DNA from: Lysinibacillus sp. BPa_S21
GTDB taxonomy: Bacteria; Bacillota; Bacilli; Bacillales_A; Planococcaceae
Assembly: GCF_023337795.1 (NCBI RefSeq)
Contig: NZ_JALIRS010000001.1
Span: 372,001-436,000, forward strand
Reading direction: 5' to 3'
Length of the DNA stretch: 64,000 nt
Shown here: in pieces, positions 1 to 8,025 of the stretch
How the letters are laid out: each line of letters starts with the position of its first letter
How positions within the stretch are numbered: position 1 is the stretch's first letter
Notes under the pieces: generated by a model
What the model saw: only the letters and a program-made list of their open reading frames with translations
Databases searched by the model: none
What the model was told of the DNA's origin: nothing
Program-made: the position numbers and the translations under genes

Positions 1-347
1 TCTTTCTAAACAAGGTGTGGCTTTTATTATTATGCTTTGAAAGGATGGAATATACTCTAAAGGCAAAGAGACAGGGTTAATCGACAAACGCTTGTAGAAT
101 CAATTCTGCCATAAAGCGCACGAAATATACCAGTGTGCATTCAAACATTTTTTCCTTCACAGAATAAGACAACAACCGTAATGGGATAGATGCTCAAAAA
201 GAGATCTATTATTCAACAAAATGATCATTTGATTCTTATCTCTGTTCTTTAATGACTATATTTTAAATAAAAGGGAATTTTTATCCAAATGAATCTAATT
301 TGAGGTATTATTATAGTAACGGTACCGCTTTGTAGGGAGGGTGTTTA
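1..347. other. leading intergenic stretch
   Basis: I see no convincing gene here. All frames carry stops and short open stretches lack ribosome binding sites. It may hold the tail or remnant of a gene lying to the left, but nothing is recognisable. The strong ribosome binding site at 334-340 belongs to the next small gene. Confidence 0.4.
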
Positions 348-491
348 ATGAATGATAAAAAAATGGGGATAGTGTTCTCATTTATTTTTGGTGGTTTAGT
401 TATTTTCCTTGTATTTATTCTATTGTCTGTGTCGTTTTTTGGTCAAGAAATACTAGAATTTTTTAGGGATGGGTTGTCAGAGAAATATTAG
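348..491 (+). CDS. small single-span membrane protein, 47 aa
   Basis: The ATG at 348 sits seven bases after a strong AGGGAGG ribosome binding site. The product begins MNDKKMG and is followed by one long hydrophobic segment (about residues 8-29, rich in F, I, L and V) and a charged tail ending EKY. This is the layout of a small single-pass membrane protein. No family is recognised. It lies just upstream of another small membrane gene and could be co-transcribed with it. Function unknown. Confidence 0.55.
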   Translation: MNDKKMGIVFSFIFGGLVIFLVFILLSVSFFGQEILEFFRDGLSEKY

Positions 492-655
492 CTAAAGTTA
501 TAGAGCTAAGGGAGAAAATAACTTGAAAAGTAATGATCATCGTCTGCGGGAGATTCACATTTCAGGAGCAGATAGTATGTTTCATTTTGGTATATAACCT
601 TTGTCATGCATATGCAAATGTATATGAATGGTATTTAATGGAAGGGGGATATGAA

Positions 656-955
656 TTGGCTTACAAACAAAAACATATTCCATTTTTGAAACGTCCGTGG
701 GTATCTTCTATTGGTGTATTTGTATTGTCACAGATCATTTTCATTACACTAGAAGCAACGGGATGGATCCCTAATTACCGAGATGTTAGTGGAACATTAT
801 TTGGAAGAATTACTGACTCTTCGTTTTTTAGAGAGTGGTTTACTTTTTATGAAACAAAGCATTTCAATTTACTAACTATCTTTTTTGGCATTGTATTTCT
901 AGTGCCTGGAATAGTTGGTGCGATGAAAAGCGTTTTTTCACCAAGGTCTACATAA
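656..955 (+). CDS. small membrane protein of unknown function, about 99 aa
   Basis: The likely start is the TTG at 656, preceded by AAGGGGGA at about 642-648; the ATG at 638 has no ribosome binding site. The product has two hydrophobic segments: SSIGVFVLSQIIFI near the start and LLTIFFGIVFLVPGIVG near the end. They are separated by a polar loop of about 50 residues with several aromatic residues. It ends in a short basic tail. I do not recognise the family. The open frame continues upstream to about 533, but that part reads like untranslated or shifted sequence. Confidence 0.5.
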   Translation: MAYKQKHIPFLKRPWVSSIGVFVLSQIIFITLEATGWIPNYRDVSGTLFGRITDSSFFREWFTFYETKHFNLLTIFFGIVFLVPGIVGAMKSVFSPRST

Positions 956-1046
956 GTAAAGGCTGTTTCGAAAGAAAGTTTGAGCAATCCTTTAAGAAAT
1001 GGTACTGTAAAAGATGTTTGCTTGAACAGATTTTCGAGGTGAAAAC

Positions 1047-1305
1047 TTGAAATATACTTGTCCATGTTGTGGATATCTTAGATGAGGAACCGCCAGATAC
1101 ATATGAAATTTGTAAGATTTGCTTCTGGGAAAATGACGGGGTCCAATTTCGTAATCTTGATTATAGTGGCGGTGCAAATGAAGTATCCTTAAAACAAGCA
1201 CAACGAAATTTTCTATCATTTGGAGCTTGTGAAAAAGAGTACGTAAAATTTGTAAGACAACCAAACAAAGAAAATATAAAAGACCCGAATTGGCGAATTT
1301 ATTAA
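1047..1305 (+). pseudogene. frameshifted cysteine-rich CPCC-domain protein
   Basis: The start is TTG at 1047 after GAGGTGAAAA. Frame one reads LKYTCPCCGYLR and hits a stop at 1083-1085. The frame one base later continues LDEEPPDTYEICKICFWEND and runs to the stop at 1305. Together these are the N-terminal CPCC and CxxCFWE zinc-binding halves of the Cys_rich_CPCC family, which normally sit in one frame (CPCCGY, a few residues, then EEPP and a second CxxC). A net loss of two or five bases, or gain of one, near 1077 explains the break. It is either a decayed gene or a sequence error. Confidence in the family is high; whether the break is real is open. Confidence 0.8.
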
Positions 1306-1333
1306 TGTTGTTTTGTTCGACATAAATAGTAAA

Positions 1334-1375
1334 AGGTGCTGCTCTATAGTCAACAAGTCTATAGGGGCAGCACCT
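1334..1375. terminator. bidirectional intrinsic terminator
   Basis: AGGTGCTGC and GGCAGCACCT pair across CTATAG repeats, giving a long GC-rich hairpin between two convergent genes (the CPCC gene and the YkuS-like gene). It is flanked by an A-run on the left, which serves the minus-strand transcript. Confidence 0.75.
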
Positions 1376-1384
1376 AAGTCATAT

Positions 1385-1630
1385 TTAGTGGAAATATTTG
1401 TCGACACGTTGAAGTACTTCATCAGCAGAAAGTCCATCAGCGTCAATCACAGGTCCTGCCATGACTGGATCGCTAATTCCCATCATATCTCTGTCTTGCC
1501 CTGTGATAACACAGGCATCACATTTTTTTGCATCTTCTTCAGTACGAAGTTGAATAACTTCATAACCTTTTGCCTTTAAAGCGTCTTCAACGTTTGTTAA
1601 TGTTTGTTCTACACCAATTATTTTAGTCAT
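1385..1630 (-). CDS. ykuS: UPF0180 family protein, YkuS-like
   Basis: This 81-residue protein begins [20 protein letters not shown] and contains [16 protein letters not shown]. Both are characteristic of the UPF0180/YkuS family of small Bacillales proteins. Length fits the family (about 80 residues). A Cys-Asp-Ala-Cys pair is present at about residue 38. It has an AGGTGG ribosome binding site just upstream. The family has no established function. It is monocistronic and ends at the shared terminator at 1334-1375. Confidence 0.88.
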   Translation of the reverse strand: MTKIIGVEQTLTNVEDALKAKGYEVIQLRTEEDAKKCDACVITGQDRDMMGISDPVMAGPVIDADGLSADEVLQRVDKYFH

Positions 1631-1760
1631 TTTTCTTCCACCTCCTATATGTAATGTGTCATATAGGATTGCTATTTATGCACTTAATTCATTTTTTTGT
1701 TATACATAATTAAATTTTAAATGGCGTGAAATGTATTTTCCAGGTTAGGAGTGATTTTAT

Positions 1761-2204
1761 ATGGGAAGTCTAAAGCTAAAAATAATTTGTATTTTATTTA
1801 TTATCGCTTTTATATGGATAATTATGCTACTGAATGCTGGACCACCAAAGCCTGTTGTCTTGTCGGAAGGCAAAAAGGTACCAACCGTTCAAGGTACATA
1901 TTGTTGGCAAAATTTGTTGAGTAATGAATGTGTGGATAAAATCTCACCACCTGAAATTATCGCTAATAATAAAATTACTCCGTTTTCTATTTCTCCCCAA
2001 AGTGAAATTAAAATCAATTTTAAGAAACAACCGATTGATGGAATAGAAGTAGAAAAATGGCTACGTAGCAATGAGGTTGAACAAGTGAAGGTAGATGGTA
2101 ATGTGTTCTCTGTCCCAAAAGAGAAGGGGACATATATTTATAGTATTTTCGCTAGATGGGACAAAGGAAATGGTTCTTATATTTTTTCTATAGAAGTAAA
2201 ATGA
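1761..2204 (+). CDS. membrane-anchored exported protein, 147 aa
   Basis: An N-terminal hydrophobic anchor (residues 8-26) follows a short basic start, and the rest is a polar extracytoplasmic domain with two cysteines around residues 48 and 57. The C-terminal 30 residues (KGTYIYSIFARWDKGNG, then SYIFSIEVK) closely match the end of the lipoprotein encoded at 52809-53243. Both proteins therefore share an unnamed domain. No signal peptidase II lipobox is seen here, so it is probably held by an uncleaved signal anchor. Its own terminator follows at 2211. Function unknown. Confidence 0.7.
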   Translation: MGSLKLKIICILFIIAFIWIIMLLNAGPPKPVVLSEGKKVPTVQGTYCWQNLLSNECVDKISPPEIIANNKITPFSISPQSEIKINFKKQPIDGIEVEKWLRSNEVEQVKVDGNVFSVPKEKGTYIYSIFARWDKGNGSYIFSIEVK

Positions 2205-2210
2205 TTAATT

Positions 2211-2245
2211 AAAGACACATTGAAGTTACTTTCCAATGTGTCTTT
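2211..2245 (+). terminator. intrinsic terminator
   Basis: AAAGACACATTG and CAATGTGTCTTT form a perfect 12-bp stem. It lies between convergent genes and can serve both directions. Confidence 0.85.
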
Positions 2246-2260
2246 CGAAGAATACTTTAC

Positions 2261-2584
2261 CTAAACGGATTGCATAAAGGGGATAAGTTGATCCTCTTGA
2301 ATGGAATCAACAGCCACTTTATTACGATTAATCTTTTGACATTTTGTACATTGATGAATAAGCTGAAAGCCTTTTTTTCCAGTGTAATCGATTCCAATGG
2401 GTCTCATCATGCCTCTACAAGAACTTGCTCGATCTCCTGGAACATTATCCATATGCTTCGAAAATAAACAATTTGGACAATGATTTCGGAAACTGCCGTT
2501 CGTTAATGGTTCAACCATTGTACCGCAATTTTCACATTGAAATGCTGTATTTTCATTTTTTCTACTCAATTGCTCTTCCTCCAA
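2261..2584 (-). CDS. RNHCP domain protein (zinc-ribbon, 107 aa)
   Basis: The signature RNHCPNC, which gives the RNHCP family its name, is at about residues 33-39. Four Cys pairs are visible: CENC, CPNC, a lone C in SSCRGMM, and CTKCQ near the end. The middle RGMMRPIGIDY and the C-terminal QLIHQCTKC also fit the family. These are small cytoplasmic zinc-binding proteins with no established function. The start ATG is preceded by GGAGGAAG. The gene is convergent with the exported protein on its left. Confidence 0.88.
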   Translation of the reverse strand: MEEEQLSRKNENTAFQCENCGTMVEPLTNGSFRNHCPNCLFSKHMDNVPGDRASSCRGMMRPIGIDYTGKKGFQLIHQCTKCQKINRNKVAVDSIQEDQLIPFMQSV

Positions 2585-2648
2585 AATGTTATTTCAACAT
2601 TGGAGAAAGGGTTCCGTTTTCTTTTTCTACAATAGTAGTATCAGGCTT

Positions 2649-2837
2649 TTATAGGGAATTAACCAATTCACCGTCTTGCTCTTCAAAACGATTACTTCTA
2701 GTTCCTACTGCACAAAGACTTATTTCATCCTTTGATCCGGACCACGATTGTTTTTGTATTTTTGTGTCAACCACTGTAAGACGGACCGCTCCATCTTCCA
2801 CTAGTAGGTGTTCTCCTATATTCACTGACTTCGGCAT
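2649..2837 (-). CDS. hypothetical small protein, 62 aa
   Basis: The reading frame is supported by an ATG at 2837 with AGGGGA four bases upstream. The product starts MPKSVNIGEHLLVEDG and has a mixed, protein-like composition (RLTVVDTKIQKQSWSGS) with no membrane segment. No family is recognised. A longer opposite-strand frame overlaps it, so the coding call is tentative. Upstream of it on the same strand is an AT-rich spacer. Confidence 0.4.
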   Translation of the reverse strand: MPKSVNIGEHLLVEDGAVRLTVVDTKIQKQSWSGSKDEISLCAVGTRSNRFEEQDGELVNSL

Positions 2838-2989
2838 TCGTCCCCTAACGAGCAATTGTTTTGAATAGATGAAATGTCAATTTATCACCCCATATCATTT
2901 TCATTCACTAAAAGATTACCAGATAAATTAAATTATTCAAATAATTTTTCGGATTGATGGAGGACCAAAGTTGACTTTAGATAAAAAAA

Positions 2990-3030
2990 GGGGAATCTCA
3001 ACAGTCATTTCAATGATTGTGAGACACCCC
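2990..3030 (-). terminator. intrinsic terminator of the helical-repeat protein gene
   Basis: GGGG with TCTCA pairs with TGAGA and CCCC around a loop containing TCATTTCAATGA. On the minus strand the hairpin is followed by a T-rich tract (the complement of the A-run at 2982-2988). Confidence 0.75.
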
Positions 3031-3041
3031 AAATCTTTTAC

Positions 3042-4199
3042 TTATTGCGGAAGATATTCTTCGCCATTAATGGTTACTTTAGAAGCTGAAATTAAAATTT
3101 CTTTATTTGCTTTAAAATATGGCTCTAAAATAGTGTGGAATGCTTCCCATTTCTCTTCAATTTTTGTTTGTTCTTCTTTCTTATCTAGCTTTAAGATTTC
3201 TTCATAAAGCTGTTTTAATTGTTTAAGATCCGCTTCACTAACTTCAAAATCAAAGTCAGTCATGTATTCTTCAAATGTTTGAGGTTTTAAGAATTGATGA
3301 ATGATGTCATAGAATTCCCCAAATAGTTTGTCATACAATTCAGGATTATCATCTTTTTCTGCTTTTCGGGCATCCTCATAAAGATTTTTTAGTTTTGCTA
3401 AAGTTTCAGCAGGGATATCTACTAACTCAAAGTCTTCCATATATTTCTCAAATGGTAAAGGTGGATAAAGCTCTTCGAAATATGGTTTTAGGATTTTATG
3501 AAATTCGTCCATTTTTTCATTAGCTTTTTCTTCTTGGCCATCTTTTTCAAGCTTTACCCATTCTTCATAAATAGCTTGAAGCTGTTTTTTATCATTTTCT
3601 GAAATAACTATATTGTTTTCACTAAATTCATAATCCCCCAAATACTCTTCAAATGTTTGGGGCTGCCAATTAGCTAAATAATATGGTCTAGTAATTTTTC
3701 TCATCTCTACATAAATTTTACCCAATTCCTCATATTTCTGTTCTGCTTCTTCCATCGCATTATTTTCATATGCTTTTGAAGCTTCTTTTTCCAGCTTTTT
3801 TACTTCATTAAACATTTTCTCTAACTTAGTTAAGTCATCTTTTGATACCTCTTTAGGCAAATACTTTTTATATGCTTCGAATGTGTAGAAGTCTAAATAA
3901 TCCTCTGCTACACTACCTTCAACTGTGATTTCCTGTCCTTCTACTAAGTTCATTTTCTCTAGTTGTTCTTCAGAAAATTTAAAGAAACCGATATAGTAGT
4001 TTTTACCGTCCCTGCCTTTTAATTCAATCCCATCTCCGCTAATAGATTTAATCTTTCCTGTAATTTGCTGTTCGATTTGTACAGTAACACCATTTGTTGG
4101 TTCTACTGAAGTAGCACCTGCTTGTAGTGGCGTAAGAACAGCCATTCCTATAGTTAGTGCTGAAGCAATTATCCAATACTTTTTAATCGGTACTTTCAT
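3042..4199 (-). CDS. exported protein with OB-like module and helical repeats, about 385 aa
   Basis: The start MKVPIKKYWII is chosen because AAGGGGG lies eight bases before this ATG; an in-frame upstream ATG has no site. A cleavable signal peptide ends around LQAGATS. Residues about 40-110 look like a small beta module (ITGKIKSISGDGIELKG and EGQEITVEGSVAEDYLDFY). Next come four copies of a roughly 75-residue unit. Each copy has a charged helix pair, an L-x-K-L-x-x-x-Y/F-x-E core, then P-Y-F, and a linker such as PQTFEEYLGDYEF or PLPFEKYMEDFEL. The protein is strongly acidic and lysine-rich and predicted to be surface or secreted. Family not recognised; monocistronic. Confidence 0.8.
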   Translation of the reverse strand: MKVPIKKYWIIASALTIGMAVLTPLQAGATSVEPTNGVTVQIEQQITGKIKSISGDGIELKGRDGKNYYIGFFKFSEEQLEKMNLVEGQEITVEGSVAEDYLDFYTFEAYKKYLPKEVSKDDLTKLEKMFNEVKKLEKEASKAYENNAMEEAEQKYEELGKIYVEMRKITRPYYLANWQPQTFEEYLGDYEFSENNIVISENDKKQLQAIYEEWVKLEKDGQEEKANEKMDEFHKILKPYFEELYPPLPFEKYMEDFELVDIPAETLAKLKNLYEDARKAEKDDNPELYDKLFGEFYDIIHQFLKPQTFEEYMTDFDFEVSEADLKQLKQLYEEILKLDKKEEQTKIEEKWEAFHTILEPYFKANKEILISASKVTINGEEYLPQ

Positions 4200-4366
4200 T
4201 ATCATTTCCCCCTTTTTTAATTTGGAACATCGTGTTTCCAATATTTAGACGAATTACCAAATAAAAAGGTTCGTTATTTTTACAAAAAGTTAAATGGTTC
4301 AAAACATTCTGTGGTTGTGCTTAGTATAAAAGATGAAAAACGTCGTAACATGAAGATTTCAAAAAA

Positions 4367-4721
4367 ATGGCTACCATTTCATTCAACCCCGCAGATGACA
4401 ATTTTGTGGGAGGAAATGGAAATCTGGGCTTAATGTTTGTTGTATTTCCGATGTTAATTATTCTTTATTTTTTCTTTGCTTTTTGAAAAGGTACATGAAC
4501 GTTTTTTAGCGAAAAGGAAACTATTTCAAGCCTGCTATTCAGGGGTGCTTGTGCTGATTTTGAGCATAACGATTTACCGAATCGTATCATTTCAAAATGA
4601 CATCAATCCATATTTTGACTACGAAATATCCTTTTTCAATCCTTTTTCTAATCATTTATTTTTTAACTTCTGGGTGTTAATAGACTGCCTTTGTGTCACA
4701 GGATTTTGCTCATTTTATTAA
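4367..4721 (+). pseudogene. frameshifted small membrane protein gene
   Basis: The frame from the ATG at 4367 reads MATISFNPADDNF and a hydrophobic run FVVFPMLIILYFFFAF, then stops at 4486. The next frame reads EKVHERFLAKRKLFQ and continues with two further hydrophobic stretches to the stop at 4721. Dropping one T from the five-T run at 4480-4484 joins them as FFFAFEKVHERF. This looks like one protein of about 117 residues with three membrane segments and a basic cytoplasmic loop. Family unknown. The break may be real or a homopolymer sequencing error. Confidence 0.5.
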
Positions 4722-4734
4722 AGAAAAGAAAGTG

Positions 4735-4770
4735 AAAAAACAGCTGAATTCATATATTTCAGCTGTTTTT
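4735..4770. terminator. bidirectional intrinsic terminator
   Basis: AAAACAGCTGAA and TTTCAGCTGTTTTT form a 12-bp stem with an A-run before and a T-run after. It separates the converging membrane gene and the LOG-family gene. Confidence 0.85.
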
Positions 4771-4828
4771 GGTATGGAAATAGTAAAGGATTTTACTATC
4801 CTAAAATAAGTTGCTTTCATCCATAACG

Positions 4829-5404
4829 TCATTTATTCGTTTGATATGTTTTAACTGCAGGAGGAACATAGGCTGCACATTTATCTAATAGTCCCGCAAC
4901 ATCTTCATCAACAAGTAGTGCATTTCGATATTGAGCTTGTAAAAACTGTTCGTTTTGCATATGGTCAAATAACCCAATGAGTAAATCGTAATAATGATTG
5001 ATATTTAAAATACCACAAGGCTTTTGTAGAAGGCCGATTTGATTCCAAGTGAATACTTCAAATAATTCTTCTAACGTACCAGGTCCTCCAGGTAAAGCAA
5101 TAAAACCGTCAGCTAGTTCCATCATTTTACTTTTGCGTTCATGCATAGAATTGACGACAATTAGCTCAGTTAAATGCTTATGAGAAATTTCGCGTTCCTC
5201 TAATAACGTCGGAATAACCCCAATTACCTGGCCGCCTTCACGAAGAACTGTATCTGCAACTGCCCCCATCACGCCTACACTCGCTCCGCCATAGATTAAG
5301 GTAATATTACGTCTTGCTAATTCTTTTCCTAGAAGAATAGCTCCTTCTTTATATGCCTCAGAAGCACCGATGCTTGATCCGCAAAATACTGCAATACTAT
5401 CCAT
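4829..5404 (-). CDS. yvdD: LOG family nucleotide 5'-monophosphate phosphoribohydrolase
   Basis: Members of this family remove the ribose-phosphate from nucleoside (cytokinin-type) monophosphates. The TIGR00730/LOG signature is complete: FCGSSIGASEAY at the N-terminus, YGGASVGVMGAVAD around residue 40, and the catalytic PGGPGTLEELFEVFTW around residue 100. Length (191 residues) matches Bacillus YvdD. It is a soluble cytoplasmic enzyme. The ATG follows a GGAGG-type site. It stands alone, divergent from the MazG-like gene. The family is certain; the physiological substrate in bacteria is not. Confidence 0.9.
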   Translation of the reverse strand: MDSIAVFCGSSIGASEAYKEGAILLGKELARRNITLIYGGASVGVMGAVADTVLREGGQVIGVIPTLLEEREISHKHLTELIVVNSMHERKSKMMELADGFIALPGGPGTLEELFEVFTWNQIGLLQKPCGILNINHYYDLLIGLFDHMQNEQFLQAQYRNALLVDEDVAGLLDKCAAYVPPAVKTYQTNK

Positions 5405-5545
5405 AATTAATCCTCCATATCAGATAAGTTTCTTTCCGCATTATAGTGAACTTCTAACCATAGGAGATGATCAATCCACTCTGATGCAAGTTTCACTTTT
5501 ATAGTATAATTTAATTTTAAGAGGAAAGAAATGGAGGAAGAAAAA

Positions 5546-5863
5546 ATGGAATTAAATGAGTTTCAAAAATGGCTGAAGGATTACTATGATACACGCGGTT
5601 GGTCTGATTTAAGTATTTTCACACGCATTGGCTTCCTAGCTGAAGAAACAGGGGAAGTAGCAAGAGCTATACGAGCGTTGGAAATTGGTAGAGATAGACC
5701 AGATGAAAAGATTCAATCTTACGAGGAAAATAAGCAAGAATTAGTAGAAGAGCTTGGGGATGTATTAGGGAATATCATCGTAATAGCGAATAAATATGAT
5801 ATTTCACTAGAAGAAATTTTTTCAGCGCATCAAGAAAAACTAATGGAACGTTACAAAGCATAG
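5546..5863 (+). CDS. MazG-like nucleotide pyrophosphohydrolase, 105 aa
   Basis: All-alpha NTP pyrophosphatases of this family hydrolyse non-canonical or excess nucleoside triphosphates. The metal-binding pattern is visible: EETGE at about residue 34, followed by EELGDVLGN at about residue 75 (ExxE, then ExxD). The start at 5546 is preferred over the in-frame ATG at 5531, because GGAGGAAG lies at the right distance in front of it. The gene is followed 25 bases later by a GNAT gene, probably in one transcript. Single-domain size (about 105 residues) is typical of the short MazG-like group. Confidence 0.88.
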   Translation: MELNEFQKWLKDYYDTRGWSDLSIFTRIGFLAEETGEVARAIRALEIGRDRPDEKIQSYEENKQELVEELGDVLGNIIVIANKYDISLEEIFSAHQEKLMERYKA

Positions 5864-5888
5864 AAATACATATGGAAAGGGGATTCAT

Positions 5889-6332
5889 ATGGATTATCAA
5901 GTTGAGATTTTAGTAGAAAATCATGATGACTTTACTACATTTTTAAATGCAAAGATTCGGGAATACAACGATGAACATTCACCGTACCATAAAAAAAGTA
6001 GAGAAAAGGGTTCTGTTCGTCCGTTAAATTTAATCGTATCTGATCATCAACAGCAATGGATCGGCGGCATCACTGCGGAGGTTTATTGGGGATGGGTAGA
6101 AATCAACAAGTTTTGGTTTAGTAAAGAATTCCGTGGAAAAGGTATTGGAGGACAGCTACTAGCAAAAGCTGAAGAAACGGCAAAGCAAATGGGTGCTACG
6201 AAAGCATTGTTAACGACTTATGATTTTCAAGCACGTACGTTTTATGAAGCAAGAGGCTATCAAGTGGTAGGAGAAATAAAAGATTATCCACCTGGAAGCA
6301 GCTATTATACGATGGTAAAACATCTAGATTAA
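5889..6332 (+). CDS. GNAT family N-acetyltransferase
   Basis: It is a soluble acetyl-CoA-dependent acetyltransferase with unknown acceptor. The coenzyme A pyrophosphate loop RGKGIGGQLLAKAEE lies at about residues 79-93. The following helix-strand GATKALLTTYDFQARTFYEARGY is typical of the fold. The ATG follows AAAGGGG. It is clearly related to the acetyltransferase at 32694-33107 (shared GxxLxxKAExxA and TFxFQAxxFYxxxGY pattern). It lies in a likely operon with the MazG-like gene and ends at the terminator at 6436. Confidence 0.85.
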   Translation: MDYQVEILVENHDDFTTFLNAKIREYNDEHSPYHKKSREKGSVRPLNLIVSDHQQQWIGGITAEVYWGWVEINKFWFSKEFRGKGIGGQLLAKAEETAKQMGATKALLTTYDFQARTFYEARGYQVVGEIKDYPPGSSYYTMVKHLD

Positions 6333-6435
6333 CTTCTTTCAGCAGGTGTCCAAATGTCGCTACGCTTTCGCACAAATTAACATTTGCAGGCCTGAGCACA
6401 AAGCCGATTCATGCTGAGGCATAATTGATTGTTAG

Positions 6436-6470
6436 AAAGGCTGTCTGATTAACTCTTTGAGACAGCCTTT
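6436..6470 (+). terminator. intrinsic terminator
   Basis: AAAGGCTGTCT and AGACAGCCTTT form an 11-bp stem. The roughly 100 bases between it and the acetyltransferase stop hold no gene. Confidence 0.8.
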
Positions 6471-6650
6471 GGTTATATCCATGAATGTTCAATATTAACT
6501 GAACAACTATTTTCTTCGAGTTTCTACTACCTACTTCAGACTTACAATCCTCTCTCTTCTAAATTAGAGCATTATTCAAAAAAATATATGGTTGAAAGAT
6601 GACTAAAAAAACACCCTAATGTCAAACTTATAAAAAAGGGGAGATTTAGT

Positions 6651-7157
6651 GTGTACTCGATATCAAACTTCAAATTACTAGTTGATAAGCAGGCAGAAAT
6701 TGATACCATTCATCAAAATTGTGATCATTTAATGCAGACGACTGTCACACCTAAAATGGATGCAGAAGTCAATGCTTTTTTAAATGCCATTAATAAAAAA
6801 CTTACGGAACAGGGCTTTACGATTACGGAGACATCGACTGGACTGATTGCAAAGTATAGTGAAGCTGTTATAAATGTTGATAAGCATTCGAAAGATTTGG
6901 AGGAGTGCTTTTTCATTAATTTAAATAGTTTTGCGGAAGATCAAGTTTCCATTGTTTTAGACGTTTCTGATACAATGATGCCGAAAATCTCCAATAATCT
7001 TGATGGGTATTCTGATATTATCGAGCAAATGACAGATACATTAAAGTACGCGAAAAGTCTTGAAAAAGCTTGTACTTCACCAAAGTTTATTTATAAAACG
7101 CAAAGTAATATCATTTTTCATTCGGCTGAGGAAGTAGTCAATTATTATTTTCAGTAA
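6651..7157 (+). CDS. hypothetical cytoplasmic protein, 168 aa
   Basis: The GTG start at 6651 follows AAGGGGAGA. The product is soluble with no membrane segment and no recognised motif. It has helical N- and C-terminal parts (DKQAEIDTIHQNCDHLMQ; QMTDTLKYAKSLEKAC) around a beta-rich centre (TGLIAKYSEAVINVDKHSK and EDQVSIVLDVSDT). Stand-alone gene with its own terminator at 7221. Function not inferable from the sequence. Confidence 0.65.
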   Translation: MYSISNFKLLVDKQAEIDTIHQNCDHLMQTTVTPKMDAEVNAFLNAINKKLTEQGFTITETSTGLIAKYSEAVINVDKHSKDLEECFFINLNSFAEDQVSIVLDVSDTMMPKISNNLDGYSDIIEQMTDTLKYAKSLEKACTSPKFIYKTQSNIIFHSAEEVVNYYFQ

Positions 7158-7220
7158 AGAAGCAGCCACCCCTAAAAGATGCCATAGCCGCTCAAATTTA
7201 GAAAATCAATTAAACAAAGT

Positions 7221-7250
7221 AAGTACACTTTTTATCGGGTGTGCTTTTTT
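7221..7250 (+). terminator. intrinsic terminator
   Basis: AAGTACAC pairs with GTGTGCTT (one G-T pair) and is followed by a T-run at 7245-7250. Confidence 0.7.
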
Positions 7251-7313
7251 GTTGTTAAAGGATTTTGAATTGAGTGTGGAGAATAGAGGAAAGTAGAGAA
7301 GGAGGGAGTTTCA

Positions 7314-7854
7314 ATGTTTCCTATTTTAGAAACAGAAAGACTGATTTTAAGAGAGCTGACGCAGGATGATGCACAAAGTGTTTTTAAGTGTTTTTAAGTG
7401 TTTTTCAAATGAAGATGTCACACGCTATTATGGGCAAGAGCCATTTATAGAGATGAGGCAGGCAGAAAATTTAGTGAAATTATTTTCAAAGAACTTTGCT
7501 GAAAAAAGAGGCATTAGATGGGGAATTGAAAGAAAGGGAACTAAGGATATAATCGGGACAATTGGTTTTAATGTATGGTCGCCTACTCACAGACGAGCAG
7601 AAATCGGCTATGAAATTCATCCTGATTATTGGAGAAAAGGATATACGCAAGAAGCGGTTTCCAAAATTGTATCGTATGGGTTTGAGCATATGGGGCTGAC
7701 ACGTATAGGCGCTGTTGTATTTTTGGAAAATGAAGCCTCGAATAAGCTGCTAACTAAGATAGGCTTTGTAAAGGAAGGAACGCTAAGAGATTATATATAT
7801 CAAAATGGTCAGTCACGCGATACATTTATCTATTCTATTTTAAAAAACAGATAA
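7314..7854 (+). pseudogene. GNAT acetyltransferase gene broken by a 10-bp tandem duplication
   Basis: The true start is ATG 7314 with GGAGGGA eight bases upstream. It gives MFPILETERLILRELTQDDA, the classic RimJ-type GNAT N-terminus. After QSVFKCF the frame hits a stop at 7395-7397. The rest of the acetyltransferase lies one frame over and is intact to 7854: FSNEDVTRYYG, RAEIGYEIHPDYWRKGYTQEA and FLENEASNKLLTKIGF. The cause is an extra copy of the 10-bp unit GTGTTTTTAA at 7378-7397. Removing one copy restores VFKCFSNEDV in frame. The gene is inactive as it stands, but it can revert by loss of one repeat. Confidence 0.9.
7378..7407 (+). repeat. 10-bp tandem repeat inside a GNAT gene
   Basis: Two exact copies of GTGTTTTTAA (7378-7387, 7388-7397) are followed by a third that differs only in its second-last base (GTGTTTTTCA, 7398-7407). 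Because 10 is not a multiple of 3, each gain or loss shifts the reading frame. Confidence 0.95.
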
Positions 7855-8025
7855 GAAAAACTTTCTTTTAAGTAAAAAGTCTCTTAACCTACGTAAAATC
7901 ATTTATTGTTTGATAAAAAATGATAACTATGACATAGTTTTGTGCTTGCTTATTTCGGATATAGTGCTAGTAATGGCTAGGATTATTATGAGTGATGAAA
8001 AAGTAAAAGTAAGGGGCTTTGTGAA

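Noticed and set aside
2425-2868. A 147-codon plus-strand open frame
   Set aside because: It runs opposite to the RNHCP gene and the small gene at 2649; composition is unlike a protein.
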